Part shown: one piece after another, positions 25,552-33,547 of the stretch
Numbering within the stretch: the stretch's first letter is position 1
How the letters are laid out: the number at the start of each line of letters is the position of its first letter
Source: Paenibacillus antri
GTDB lineage: Bacteria; Bacillota; Bacilli; Paenibacillales; YIM-B00363
DNA: 64,000 bases
Assembly: GCF_005765165.1 (NCBI RefSeq)
Contig: NZ_VCIW01000002.1
Location: 186,001-250,000 of the forward strand
Reading direction: 5' to 3'
Program-made: the position numbers and the translations under genes
Notes under the pieces: model-generated
What the model was told of the DNA's origin: nothing
Database searches by the model: none
Seen by the model: only the letters and a program-made list of their open reading frames with translations

Positions 25552-26859
25552 CTACGCTTGCTCCAGCTCTTTCACGCCTTGGTACAGCAGCTCGAACAGC
25601 TTCTCGATATCGCCTTCCTCGAGGCAGGAGAACGCCACCCGCAGGTCGGTGTCCCCGAGCGCGATCGTGCCGACGCCGAACTTCTCGAGCGCGTGGCGGC
25701 GAAGCGATTCCGCCTTCACCGTCTTCAGCTTCAGGCACATGAAGTAGCCGGAGTTGAACGGGTAGTAGTCCCACGCATCGTCGTACTTGCCGGCGTCGAG
25801 CACCTGCTTCGTCCGGTTGGCGCGGGCTTTCAAGATCGCCACCTTCTCGTCGCGCTGCTTCTCGAAATCCGGATGCTGCAGCGCCTTGAGCACGAACGTC
25901 TGCGACGGGTGCGAGCAGCTGGACACGGTGCCGCGAATGATGCCGAGCGTCTTCTGCTCCAACGCTTCGTTCGCCTCGGGCGACTCGCAGCCGAACGTAA
26001 TGAAGCCGACCCGGAACCCCCACACGAATTCTTCCTTCGTCGCGCCGTCGACCTTGACCGGCAGCACGTTCGGATGCAGGCCGATCAAGCGGCCGAACAG
26101 CGATTCCCGCAGCGAATCCTCGAAGAACAAGCCGAAGTACGCGTCGTCCGTCACGACGACGGTCTTGACGCCCGCTTCCGCGCCGGCCTTCACGGCCGAG
26201 AGGATGTCGTCCGCTTCCCGCGCCGTCGGGGTATAGCCCGTCGGGTTGTTCGGGAAGTTGAGCACGACGATCGCCTTGCCCCGCTCCTTCTGAGCGAGGA
26301 CGGAGGCGAGCAGGCCTTCGCTGTTGAACAAGCCGTCTTCATTATAAAGCGGGAACGTCACGATGTTCGCGCCGCGGCGCACGCCGAACGTCAGCTCGTA
26401 GTTTTCCCAGTTTTTCTCCGGCATGATGACGGCGTCGCCCTCGTCGGCGAACAGATCCGCCACGATGCTGAGGCCGTGGGTGAGCGCGTTCGTAACGATC
26501 GGCTTGCCGAACGTCTTCCCGGCGAGCGACGGGTTCTCGCTCAGCATCTTCTCGCGCCATACGCCGCGAAGCTCCGGCTTGCCTTCCGGAGGCGCGTACG
26601 GATACAAGTCCGACGGCGCATAAGCCGACAGCGTCTCTTGAATCATGCCGAGATGCATCGGCGTCTTGCCTTCCGTCGCGATGCCGATCGTCGCGTTGAA
26701 CGTCGTCGCTTGTTTTTTCGCTTCGGCGGATTGATTCAGAATGCCGACTTTCGGAAAATACATGCCGAGACCGAGCCGCGACAGCATGTCGTGCACGACG
26801 GGCGCGACGCGAGAGAGCGTCTCGTTCAGTTGGACCGCTTGAGGGTTCATGGAAAACAA
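25552..26859 (-). CDS. PLP-dependent class I/II aminotransferase
   Basis: This is a cytosolic aminotransferase of 435 aa. The cofactor Lys is in the DGATKEEFVWGFRVGF segment (about residues 270-285). The conserved NFPNNPTGY (substrate and PLP contact), TDDAYFGLFFE (Asp/Tyr PLP contacts) and C-terminal LRVAFSCLEE (Arg for the substrate carboxylate) are present. The length exceeds that of typical AspC (about 395) and fits a Firmicutes subgroup labelled aromatic or aspartate aminotransferase. The start is uncertain: TTG at 26859 has GGAAGG 5 bases upstream, while ATG at 26850 is 14 bases from it. The substrate is not certain. It is monocistronic. Confidence 0.88.
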   Translation of the reverse strand: MFSMNPQAVQLNETLSRVAPVVHDMLSRLGLGMYFPKVGILNQSAEAKKQATTFNATIGIATEGKTPMHLGMIQETLSAYAPSDLYPYAPPEGKPELRGVWREKMLSENPSLAGKTFGKPIVTNALTHGLSIVADLFADEGDAVIMPEKNWENYELTFGVRRGANIVTFPLYNEDGLFNSEGLLASVLAQKERGKAIVVLNFPNNPTGYTPTAREADDILSAVKAGAEAGVKTVVVTDDAYFGLFFEDSLRESLFGRLIGLHPNVLPVKVDGATKEEFVWGFRVGFITFGCESPEANEALEQKTLGIIRGTVSSCSHPSQTFVLKALQHPDFEKQRDEKVAILKARANRTKQVLDAGKYDDAWDYYPFNSGYFMCLKLKTVKAESLRRHALEKFGVGTIALGDTDLRVAFSCLEEGDIEKLFELLYQGVKELEQA

Positions 26860-26910
26860 TTCATCCTTCCGACGTAGTTTTGTGTATTATATCATGACGC
26901 TTCAGGAGCG

Positions 26911-27714
26911 TCATCCGCGAGGGACGGCGATTTCGCCGATTTTCTCGCCCATTCGCACCTTGACGCCGGCCGAGAGGCGCTCCGTCGGAACGAATCGGCC
27001 GCGTTCCCACAATAACACGACGGTAGACCCGAATTCGAAGTACGCGAGATCCTCGCCCTTGGCGACGCGCGCCGGCGGCTGATCGCCGGAGACGTACCGG
27101 ATCGAGGCGACGTTCATCGCCCCGACCTTGACGAGCGCCGTCGTGGCGCCGCCCTCGGATTCCAAATACGTCACGAGGCGCACGTTCCGGGACAACACCC
27201 GCTTCATGAGCCGGAGGGAAGGATCGTTCACCGGATAGACGGCGCCGGGAATCCGGTCGCTCTCGATGACTTCCGCGTCGACGGGCGCATGGATGCGGTG
27301 ATAATTCGCCGGGCTTAAGTAGATGACCGCGAACGTTCCGTCCATGTACCGGGCCGCGTGCGGCGAGCCGTTCAAGAGCTCGTCGACGGTATACCGCTGC
27401 CCCTTCACAAGGAACGTCCGATCGGGCGAGATCGTCCCCGCTTCGGCGACGAGACCGTCGACCGGGGAGACGACGGAATGTTCGTCCGCATCGACGGGAC
27501 GGGCGCCGGGTTTTAATTTTCGGATGAAAAAGTCGTTCAGCGACGCATACTTGTCGATCGCGTGTTCGGCTTCCTCGAGGGCGATGCCGTAGAAGGAGGC
27601 GAAACGCGGAATCAGTCTGCGGCTGGCGGCCGATTTGGCGAACGCGCCGGCGAGCCGGGCGATCGTCGGTCTGGACGAGAGCTCGGTAAGCGCTCGGAAC
27701 AATGGGCTCCACAT
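26911..27714 (-). CDS. psd: Phosphatidylserine decarboxylase
   Basis: This membrane-associated enzyme converts phosphatidylserine to phosphatidylethanolamine. It is a 267-aa proenzyme that cleaves itself in the FGST motif (YFEFGSTVVLLW, Ser near residue 229; LGST in E. coli) to form the pyruvoyl cofactor. The SPVDG segment near residue 88 and ANYHRIHAPVDAEV near residue 140 carry the conserved Asp and His. The start at 27714 follows TAGGAGA. A 71-aa Cys-rich protein gene lies 12 bases upstream in the same direction; a pssA gene is not seen nearby. Confidence 0.93.
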   Translation of the reverse strand: MWSPLFRALTELSSRPTIARLAGAFAKSAASRRLIPRFASFYGIALEEAEHAIDKYASLNDFFIRKLKPGARPVDADEHSVVSPVDGLVAEAGTISPDRTFLVKGQRYTVDELLNGSPHAARYMDGTFAVIYLSPANYHRIHAPVDAEVIESDRIPGAVYPVNDPSLRLMKRVLSRNVRLVTYLESEGGATTALVKVGAMNVASIRYVSGDQPPARVAKGEDLAYFEFGSTVVLLWERGRFVPTERLSAGVKVRMGEKIGEIAVPRG

Positions 27715-27726
27715 GGCAAGCGTCTC

Positions 27727-27942
27727 CTATGTCAAAGTTGTCGATTTTCGATATTCGCCGCACGAGAGGCAGGTCGCCGGATTGACGCCCACCGGGTACG
27801 AGGAGCCGGACCACTTGGTGCAGGCGACGGGCGCCTTGCTGTCGGGGTCGTCGGATACGGATACGCAGAAGGAACAGCCGGTCGCGAGTTCGGTCGCGAG
27901 CCGCAGCAGCTTGCGCTTTAATGCATCGAGCTCCGTCGTCAT
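27727..27942 (-). CDS. Small Cys-rich protein, possible zinc ribbon, upstream of psd
   Basis: The 71-aa protein has an amphipathic N-terminal helix (TELDALKRKLLRLATELA). Cys residues then lie at about 23, 26, 41, 58 and 61 (CSFC ... C ... CLSC), spaced like a structural zinc site. The start ATG at 27942 follows AAAGGATGG, and a TATAAT lies at 27983-27978 on this strand. It probably is transcribed together with psd, from which 12 bases separate it. I do not recognise the family. Confidence 0.65.
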   Translation of the reverse strand: MTTELDALKRKLLRLATELATGCSFCVSVSDDPDSKAPVACTKWSGSSYPVGVNPATCLSCGEYRKSTTLT

Positions 27943-28049
27943 GAGCGGATTCCATCCTTTCGAAGGTTCACTCGGTTATTATACTAAGAAACGCAACATT
28001 TTCCTATGGCTCTCCGTGATACTTACCGTGTCCCGCGTCGACTCGCCCA

Positions 28050-28058
28050 CATAGAGTA
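28050..28058 (+). promoter_or_regulatory. Possible sigma-K -10 element upstream of the nucleotidyltransferase gene
   Basis: CATAGAGTA matches the sigma-K -10 pattern CATANNNTA and is identical to the one before the leftward glycosyltransferase operon. The AC expected 17 bases upstream is absent (TC), and the leader would be about 140 bases. The assignment is weak on its own. Confidence 0.3.
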
Positions 28059-28206
28059 ATACGATATAGCTGTCGCTTCTTCGAACGGTTCGGTCGAGCA
28101 CGCGGACAATAGCCCGAATCGGTTCGGAAACCGGCGTCAAGTCCGACGCGGACGCGAAGCCGGCGATGGGGAGCGGCAAGGAATCCTTTTCGGGGAGGTT
28201 ATTCGC

Positions 28207-29280
28207 GTGAAGGGCATCATATTATGCGGCGGAAAAGGGTCGCGCCTTAGGCCGCACACGTTCTCCAGGCCAAAGCACCTTCTGCCGGTCATGAACAAGC
28301 CGGTGCTGTATTACGGCATCGAATCCATGATCGACGCAGGCATCGACAGCATCGCCGTCGTCGTTCCTCCCGTGTACCGGGAGGCATTCGACGAAGCGCT
28401 CCAGGGCGGGGCGCCTTGGGATATCGAAATTACGCTGATCGAGCAGCCGGAGCCGCGAGGGCTCGCGGACGCCGTTCGGATGGCGGAAGCGTACGTCGGC
28501 AACGACGATTTTATTCTTTATTTGGGCGATAACGTGATCGACGGCTCGCTTGCGCCGCTCGTCGAACGGTTTCGAAGGGAACGACTCGAAGGGCTCGTGT
28601 CGGTCAGCGAGGTGGATACGCCCCAACAGTTCGGGGTCGTGCAGCTCGACGGGGAACGGCTCGTGAAGGTCGTCGAGAAGCCGAAGGAGCCGCCCAGCAA
28701 TCTCGCGATCAACGGCGTCTACTTATTCCGGTCCTCGCTCTTCGACGCCATCGCGGGGCTTCGACCGTCGGCTCGGGGAGAATACGAAATCACCGACGCC
28801 ATTCAACGTCTCATCGACGGCGGCCTGCCGCTCGGCGTGTTCCGGTCGCCGTATTGGTGGAAGGATACCGGTCAGCCGAAGGACTTGATCCTGTGCAATC
28901 AGCATTACTTGCAGCGGATCGAAGGATTAAGGGTGAAGGGATCGATCGACGCGAGCTCGCAAGTGTCCAGCCCCGTATCGATCGGAGAGAACGCCAAGAT
29001 CGTAAACAGCGTCATTCGCGGACCGGTCGTCATCGGGAACGGCGCGGTAATCGAAGACAGCTACATCGGACCGTTCACGTCCGTCGGCGACCGCGTTCGC
29101 ATCGCTCGCTGCGAGGTGGAGAACAGTATCGTCATGGAAGACGCGGAGCTGGAAGGCGTCGCCCGCCGCATCGACGAAAGCTTGATCGGCAGCGATTCGA
29201 AGGTGCTTAGCCGGACCCAACCTCCGCAAAGCGTGAAGCTGTGGATCGGCGACCATTCGCAGTTGTTCTTCCCTCGTTAA
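28207..29280 (+). CDS. Glucose-1-phosphate thymidylyltransferase (long form, RmlA/StrD type)
   Basis: The enzyme has 357 aa and makes an NDP-sugar from a sugar 1-phosphate. The N-terminal nucleotidyltransferase domain has the signature LCGGKGSRLRPHTFSRPKH (residues 7-25), LYLGDNV (metal Asp) and VVEKPKEPPSN. The C-terminal 120 residues form a left-handed beta-helix (VSIGENAKIVNSVIRGPVVI), which short RmlA proteins lack. The GTG start at 28207 follows GGGGAGG. No rmlB, rmlC or rmlD genes are in the window, so the dTDP-glucose either is used directly or is processed by enzymes encoded elsewhere; a UTP-using role is also possible. Confidence 0.88.
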   Translation: MKGIILCGGKGSRLRPHTFSRPKHLLPVMNKPVLYYGIESMIDAGIDSIAVVVPPVYREAFDEALQGGAPWDIEITLIEQPEPRGLADAVRMAEAYVGNDDFILYLGDNVIDGSLAPLVERFRRERLEGLVSVSEVDTPQQFGVVQLDGERLVKVVEKPKEPPSNLAINGVYLFRSSLFDAIAGLRPSARGEYEITDAIQRLIDGGLPLGVFRSPYWWKDTGQPKDLILCNQHYLQRIEGLRVKGSIDASSQVSSPVSIGENAKIVNSVIRGPVVIGNGAVIEDSYIGPFTSVGDRVRIARCEVENSIVMEDAELEGVARRIDESLIGSDSKVLSRTQPPQSVKLWIGDHSQLFFPR

Positions 29281-29346
29281 GGGGCGGCCCCGCCGCCCCG
29301 GGGGCAGCCCGTCCGACGCCGGCTAGAAAGAAAAGGCGGCTGCCCC
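29281..29346. terminator. Convergent terminator between nucleotidyltransferase and glycosyltransferase genes
   Basis: A GGGGCGG/CCGCCCC hairpin (29281-29299) is followed by a longer GGGGCAGCC/GGCTGCCCC stem (29301-29309 with 29338-29346). Neither has a long T run, but both sit between two convergent stop codons. Confidence 0.55.
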
Positions 29347-29374
29347 GCCCCTCGACTGCTCCGCTGCGCCGCCC

Positions 29375-30457
29375 TTACGGACGGCGCTCGACGACCTCGT
29401 CGTAATAAGCTTTTTGCTTCCTCAGCTGCACGCTCAGGTTGAAATCCGTCTCTACCTTCTTCCGCGCGTTCCCTCCGAGCTCCTTCCAACGCTCCGGATG
29501 CTCCGCCAGCCAGATCATCGCCTCCGCCAGCTTCGCCGGCGAACGTTCCGGGACGAGCAGTCCGGATTTCGAGGAATCGACCAGTTCCGGAATGCCGGCG
29601 TGCATCGTCGAGACGACGGGCATACCGGTCGCCATCGCTTCCTTCAGCGTGTTCGGAATACCTTCTTGGTTCCCGTCGCGGTCGGTGACGCTCGGCGCGC
29701 AGAAGACGTGGGAACGGTAATACATCTCCTGAATGCCCCGATAATCGACCCATCCCTTGATCTTGACGCTGCCCTCGAGGCCGAGCCGCGAGATGAGCCT
29801 GCGGTATTGCGCTTCGCACGGACCTTGACCGACCAAGACGAGCTTCGCCTTCTCGCGCCTCTTTTTCACCTCTGCGAACGCCCGGATCAGATCGTCGAAG
29901 CCCTTCTTCTCGACGAATCGGCCGACGGCGAGGAAGCGGATTTTCTTCCCGTCTTGGACGTACCTCGGCCGAAACTCGAAGCGGGACAGGTCGACGCCGC
30001 CGTAGAGGACGCGAATGCGATCCTCCGGGCAGCCGAGCCGGACGATCTCCTTCTTCAGATGCTCGCATACCGGGAAAAATCGATCGCCGACGGCGAACAG
30101 CTTGCGCAGCGCCTTCCGGTATTCTTCGTCCTTCTTCGGGTAGGCCGTCGCGTCGTTGCCGCGAAAGCCCACGAACATCGGGACGCCGTATTTCTCCTTC
30201 AGAAATTGGAAGGGCGGCGCGAGCGTCCCGTGATGCACATGCAGCCCCGCGACGCGAAGCCGCTTCAGCAGGTCCGGATCGGAGCGCAGCTTCTCGAGCT
30301 GCAGCACCTGCGCCTTGGGGGCGCCGGGCCGCAGCTCTTTCGGACTTTTCGTCACGAGCACCCCGCGATAACCTTCCACGTTGCGGATTTGCGCCATGAC
30401 GTGTCCGTCCTCCACGGAATATTTATGATGCAAAATCGACGGCAACGGTTCGTTCAT
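29375..30457 (-). CDS. Glycosyltransferase family 4 protein (CotSA/YtcC-like)
   Basis: The 360-aa GT-B enzyme probably adds a sugar to the spore-surface polymer. The C-terminal nucleotide-sugar domain carries FLAVGRFVEKKGFDDLI and the EGIPNTLKEAMATGMPVVST block with the retaining GT4 Glu-x7-Glu motif. The N-terminal acceptor domain starts at NEPLPSILHHKYS. The ATG at 30457 is used because it overlaps the upstream stop (ATGA) behind AAGGAGGCC; longer frames lie inside the previous gene. It is the second gene of the leftward operon, whose promoter looks sigma-K dependent. Confidence 0.88.
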   Translation of the reverse strand: MNEPLPSILHHKYSVEDGHVMAQIRNVEGYRGVLVTKSPKELRPGAPKAQVLQLEKLRSDPDLLKRLRVAGLHVHHGTLAPPFQFLKEKYGVPMFVGFRGNDATAYPKKDEEYRKALRKLFAVGDRFFPVCEHLKKEIVRLGCPEDRIRVLYGGVDLSRFEFRPRYVQDGKKIRFLAVGRFVEKKGFDDLIRAFAEVKKRREKAKLVLVGQGPCEAQYRRLISRLGLEGSVKIKGWVDYRGIQEMYYRSHVFCAPSVTDRDGNQEGIPNTLKEAMATGMPVVSTMHAGIPELVDSSKSGLLVPERSPAKLAEAMIWLAEHPERWKELGGNARKKVETDFNLSVQLRKQKAYYDEVVERRP

Positions 30458-32331
30458 GGTCTTGGCCTCCTTCGAGTGACGAACATCGCGCCGAACATCG
30501 GCTGCGCGCTCTGCGGCTGTTTCGGTCGTTCGCCGCGGTCGAACTTTACGCGCAAAGACGCGATGGTCGCTTCGTCCCACCGGTACAACGTCCGCGCCGT
30601 ACGGCGGATGCTGCGGTGCCGTTTAACATGCGGGATCGGCTTTCGCGGATGCCGGCGATACAGCGCCAGCGGCTTCCGTTGACAGTAGCCCCGATAATGC
30701 GTCGCGAGCCTTAGCCACATATCCCAGTCCTGCGAGTACCGGTACTTCGGATGGAATAAGCCGATCTTGTCGAAGCAGTCGCGGCGGACGACCGCGGTCG
30801 AAGTGCGGATCGTGAAGTCGCGCCGGTAAAGCCGGTACCGGAAGCGGTCCAGGTCCTCGTATTCTTTCCCCTTGCGCAGCCGCTTCCGGCCGCCCCGGAC
30901 GTCGTAGTACCACGAATATAAAAATTTGCAGTCCGGATGCCGCTCAAGGAACGACTTGTTCTCTTCGAGCTTCTTCGGAAGAAACCGATCGTCGGAATCG
31001 AGGAACGCGATAAACCGCCCCTTGGCCGCCCGGATGCCGGCGTTGCGCGCCTCGGACGGGCCGCGGTTCCGCTGCCGAATATACCGCACCTGCCGGCCGA
31101 ACGACCTTACGATCTTCCCCGTCCGGTCCGTGGAGCCGTCGTCGACGACGATCAGCTCATAGTCGTCACACGTCTGGTTCAGCACGCTGCGAATCGCGCG
31201 GGCGATATAACGCTCCCGGTTGTACGTCGGGATGACGACGCTGAACAGCGGCCGTTCCCGGCGCTCGCGTTCCTTCCTCTCATAACCGGCGATAACGGCG
31301 TCGAACAGCTTCTCCAGCTTCTCCGTCTGCCGGATCGCATCGAAGTCTTCCTCCACGCGCGCCCGGGCGTTCTTGCCGAGCTTCGCCCACGTATCCGGCC
31401 GCCCCACGACGTGAATCAGCTTTCCGGCGAGCGCGCCGACGCTGTCCTCGGGGACGAGGTGGCCGCTGACGCCGTCTTCGATCAGCTCCGGGATGCCGGA
31501 GTGGAACGTAGAGACGACCGGAAGCCCCGAAGCCATCGCTTCCTTGAGCGCGTTCGGGATGCCCTCGACGTTGCCCGTCCGGTCCTTCCGGCTCGGGAGG
31601 CAGAAGATGTGAGCTTCGTTCAGCTGCTTCGAGATCGCGCGATGCGGAAGCGCGCCTAAGAACTCTACATACGGCCAGATGCGGAGACGGCGGGCGAGCC
31701 GCTTCAGGCGGGGCTTCAGCTTGCCTTCCCCGACTATCGTCAGCCGCGCGTTCGGGAACACCTGATGGACGTGGCGGAACGCGCGGAGCAGCGTCTCCGC
31801 GCCTTTCTTCTCGACGAGCCGCCCCACGTAGAGGATCCGGATCGTACCGTCGTCCGGCGCCTCGCGTACCTTGAAGGCGAATCGCTCGAGGTCGATGCCG
31901 CTGTAATGGACGACGATCTTCTCCGCGGGGCAACCGTGTCGAACGAGGTCCGATTTCATCGCTTCGCAGGGTACCGTGAAGCAATCCCCTTCGGCGAACA
32001 GGCGCTTTAATGCGCCGCGGCGTCGACGCATGCGGGCGGTGCCGGGCGCGTCGCAGCCGTGGAACGACGTGACGAGCGGCACGCGCCACTTCCGGCGGAA
32101 CGGAAGCATGCGGATGCCCGAGTTGCCGAATCGGGCGTGGATCAAGGCGAACTCGCCCCTCCCGAGCCGCGCGTCCAACTGCCGATGCGTCGGGTCGACG
32201 GCGACATGCTCGTGCGGAAGTTCGCCTCTGTTGATGCGCCTTCCGCAAAATACGTGCGGTTCGTAACGCTTCATTCGGCGAACCTCTCCATAGATGAAGG
32301 TTTCGCTGATAGGCAGGAAGACGGACCGCAC
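30454..32331 (-). CDS. Bifunctional glycosyltransferase: GT4 domain fused to GT2 domain
   Basis: The 625-aa protein joins two transferases. Residues 1 to about 345 are a GT4 domain (SETFIYGEVRRM, ILYVGRLVEKKGAETLL, EGIPNALKEAMASGLPVVST). Residues from about 365 are a GT2 domain (FSVVIPTYNRERYIARAIRS, VVDDGSTDRT, FLDSDDRFLP) with the metal-binding DxD. Separate GT4 and GT2 genes of the same types lie on the other side of the CotS-like gene. The start is uncertain: GTG at 32331 has no ribosome binding site at proper distance. GGGAGG at 32363-32358 precedes an ATG (32356) in another frame, and homology continues upstream of the GTG until a TGA, which suggests a one-base frameshift near 32343-32356 or a sequencing error. 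Confidence 0.82.
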   Translation of the reverse strand: MRSVFLPISETFIYGEVRRMKRYEPHVFCGRRINRGELPHEHVAVDPTHRQLDARLGRGEFALIHARFGNSGIRMLPFRRKWRVPLVTSFHGCDAPGTARMRRRRGALKRLFAEGDCFTVPCEAMKSDLVRHGCPAEKIVVHYSGIDLERFAFKVREAPDDGTIRILYVGRLVEKKGAETLLRAFRHVHQVFPNARLTIVGEGKLKPRLKRLARRLRIWPYVEFLGALPHRAISKQLNEAHIFCLPSRKDRTGNVEGIPNALKEAMASGLPVVSTFHSGIPELIEDGVSGHLVPEDSVGALAGKLIHVVGRPDTWAKLGKNARARVEEDFDAIRQTEKLEKLFDAVIAGYERKERERRERPLFSVVIPTYNRERYIARAIRSVLNQTCDDYELIVVDDGSTDRTGKIVRSFGRQVRYIRQRNRGPSEARNAGIRAAKGRFIAFLDSDDRFLPKKLEENKSFLERHPDCKFLYSWYYDVRGGRKRLRKGKEYEDLDRFRYRLYRRDFTIRTSTAVVRRDCFDKIGLFHPKYRYSQDWDMWLRLATHYRGYCQRKPLALYRRHPRKPIPHVKRHRSIRRTARTLYRWDEATIASLRVKFDRGERPKQPQSAQPMFGAMFVTRRRPRP

Positions 32332-32378
32332 GACGGCGATGCGATTCAGAAGGCATTCCTCCCTTCAATGTGCTGCTT

Positions 32379-32406
32379 TACTCTATGACGCGCCGGGTAG
32401 GAGTGT
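32379..32406 (-). promoter_or_regulatory. Sigma-K-type promoter of the leftward glycosyltransferase operon
   Basis: On the reverse strand AC (32406-32405) is followed after exactly 17 bases by CATAGAGTA (32387-32379). This fits the mother-cell sigma-K consensus AC-17-CATANNNTA. The expected start lies about 40 bases before the first gene. Confidence 0.65.
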
Positions 32407-32483
32407 ATAGACAGCCGCCTTCCAAACCGGGTCGTCCGCACAGAATCGTTGCCGCTTTGCCCACTCCTCGTACTCCGCCCGAG

Positions 32484-32492
32484 CATAGGTTG
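32484..32492 (+). promoter_or_regulatory. Possible sigma-K-like -10 of the rightward cotS-like operon
   Basis: CATAGGTTG differs from CATANNNTA by one base, and an AC lies 19 bases upstream. It is about 30 bases before the GTG start. Weak, but placed where a promoter for the rightward operon must be. Confidence 0.3.
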
Positions 32493-32524
32493 ATGGGGAG
32501 AGAGGGGTTTGCTGTCAGGGGAGC

Positions 32525-33547
32525 GTGGTCACTACGGAAAAGCTTTACGAACGAGTAGAGGCGGCGTACGACATCCGCCTCCAATCGCATGAACTCATCA
32601 AACATAAACCGGACTCCAGCTTCGTGGCGAAGCTGGTCGCCGAATCCGGCGACGCGTACGCGCTGAAGAGCCTGTTCGAACCGCCGGAGCGGCAGCGATT
32701 CATCGCCGAATCGGAGCGGCTGCTGGCGGAGCGCGGCGTCGGTCTCGCCCCGCCGGTACGGGCGAAGGACGGACGCCTCTTCTTCGAGCACGAGGGAGCG
32801 CCGTACGTACTGTACGAGTGGCTTCCGGGCGAAGGAGCGCCGCTTAACAAGCCGGACGATCTGCTGCGGATCGTCGAGCTGTCGGCCCGGTTCCACCGCG
32901 CTTCGGCGGGAATGGAGTATCCCTCCGGCGTGCAGGAGTACGGCCATCTCGATTGGCGGGAGGAGTACGCCCAGCGGCTTCGTTCTATCGAGGATTGGCT
33001 GGCGAAGGAAGGCCGAACGAAGAGCGGGAAGAAAGGTCTGATCGCGGCGGCGATCCCCTACTTCTTGAAGACGGGAGAGATGGCGTTCCGCGAGCTGAAG
33101 AAGAGCGCTTACGGGGCTTACGCGGAAGGGAGCGCAGGCGCCCGAACGCTCGTGCACGGCGACCTGCACAACAAGAACGTCTTGATTCACGGCGGAAGCC
33201 TCAAGCTCATCGACTTCGAGGATGTGCGGTACGACGCGCCGTCCAAAGATTTGATCCGCATTCACAGCATGTACGCCAAACGGCGCGCCTTCGAAGCGAG
33301 GACGTTCCGCCTCATGCTGCAGCGCTACCTCGAGATCAACCCGCTGTCGCAGGACGTCCGCCGGCTCGTCGAGATCGACCTGCTCTTCCCTCACGTATTC
33401 GAACGGACGTTGCGCAAGAAGAAGTACAAGAAGATGACCGAGGAAGAAGTGGCGTTCTACCTCGAGCATGAGCGGCGAAGAACGGAATACGCGAAGAAGC
33501 GCTTCTTCGGCAGCGACGCGTCCTCGGGGAAGGAGGGGAAAGCATGA
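32525..33547 (+). CDS. CotS-family spore coat kinase-like protein (aminoglycoside phosphotransferase fold)
   Basis: The 340-aa protein has a kinase-like fold. The nucleotide-binding N-lobe (AYALKSLFEPPERQR) is followed by the catalytic loop VHGDLHNKNVL (about residues 210-220) and the metal-binding LIDFEDVRYDAPSKDL (about 228-243). These match CotS/YutH-type coat proteins of bacilli, some of which phosphorylate other coat proteins or small molecules. The GTG start at 32525 follows AGGGGA. It heads the rightward operon, and the next gene overlaps its stop codon. A link to spore coat sugar attachment is inferred from context. Confidence 0.85.
   Translation: MVTTEKLYERVEAAYDIRLQSHELIKHKPDSSFVAKLVAESGDAYALKSLFEPPERQRFIAESERLLAERGVGLAPPVRAKDGRLFFEHEGAPYVLYEWLPGEGAPLNKPDDLLRIVELSARFHRASAGMEYPSGVQEYGHLDWREEYAQRLRSIEDWLAKEGRTKSGKKGLIAAAIPYFLKTGEMAFRELKKSAYGAYAEGSAGARTLVHGDLHNKNVLIHGGSLKLIDFEDVRYDAPSKDLIRIHSMYAKRRAFEARTFRLMLQRYLEINPLSQDVRRLVEIDLLFPHVFERTLRKKKYKKMTEEEVAFYLEHERRRTEYAKKRFFGSDASSGKEGKA

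Noticed and set aside
27979-28179. 66-codon reverse frame between psd-associated genes and the nucleotidyltransferase gene
   Set aside because: A TTG start with AAAAGGA exists, but the frame overlaps the TATAAT of the next gene and shows no family features. Too weak to call.
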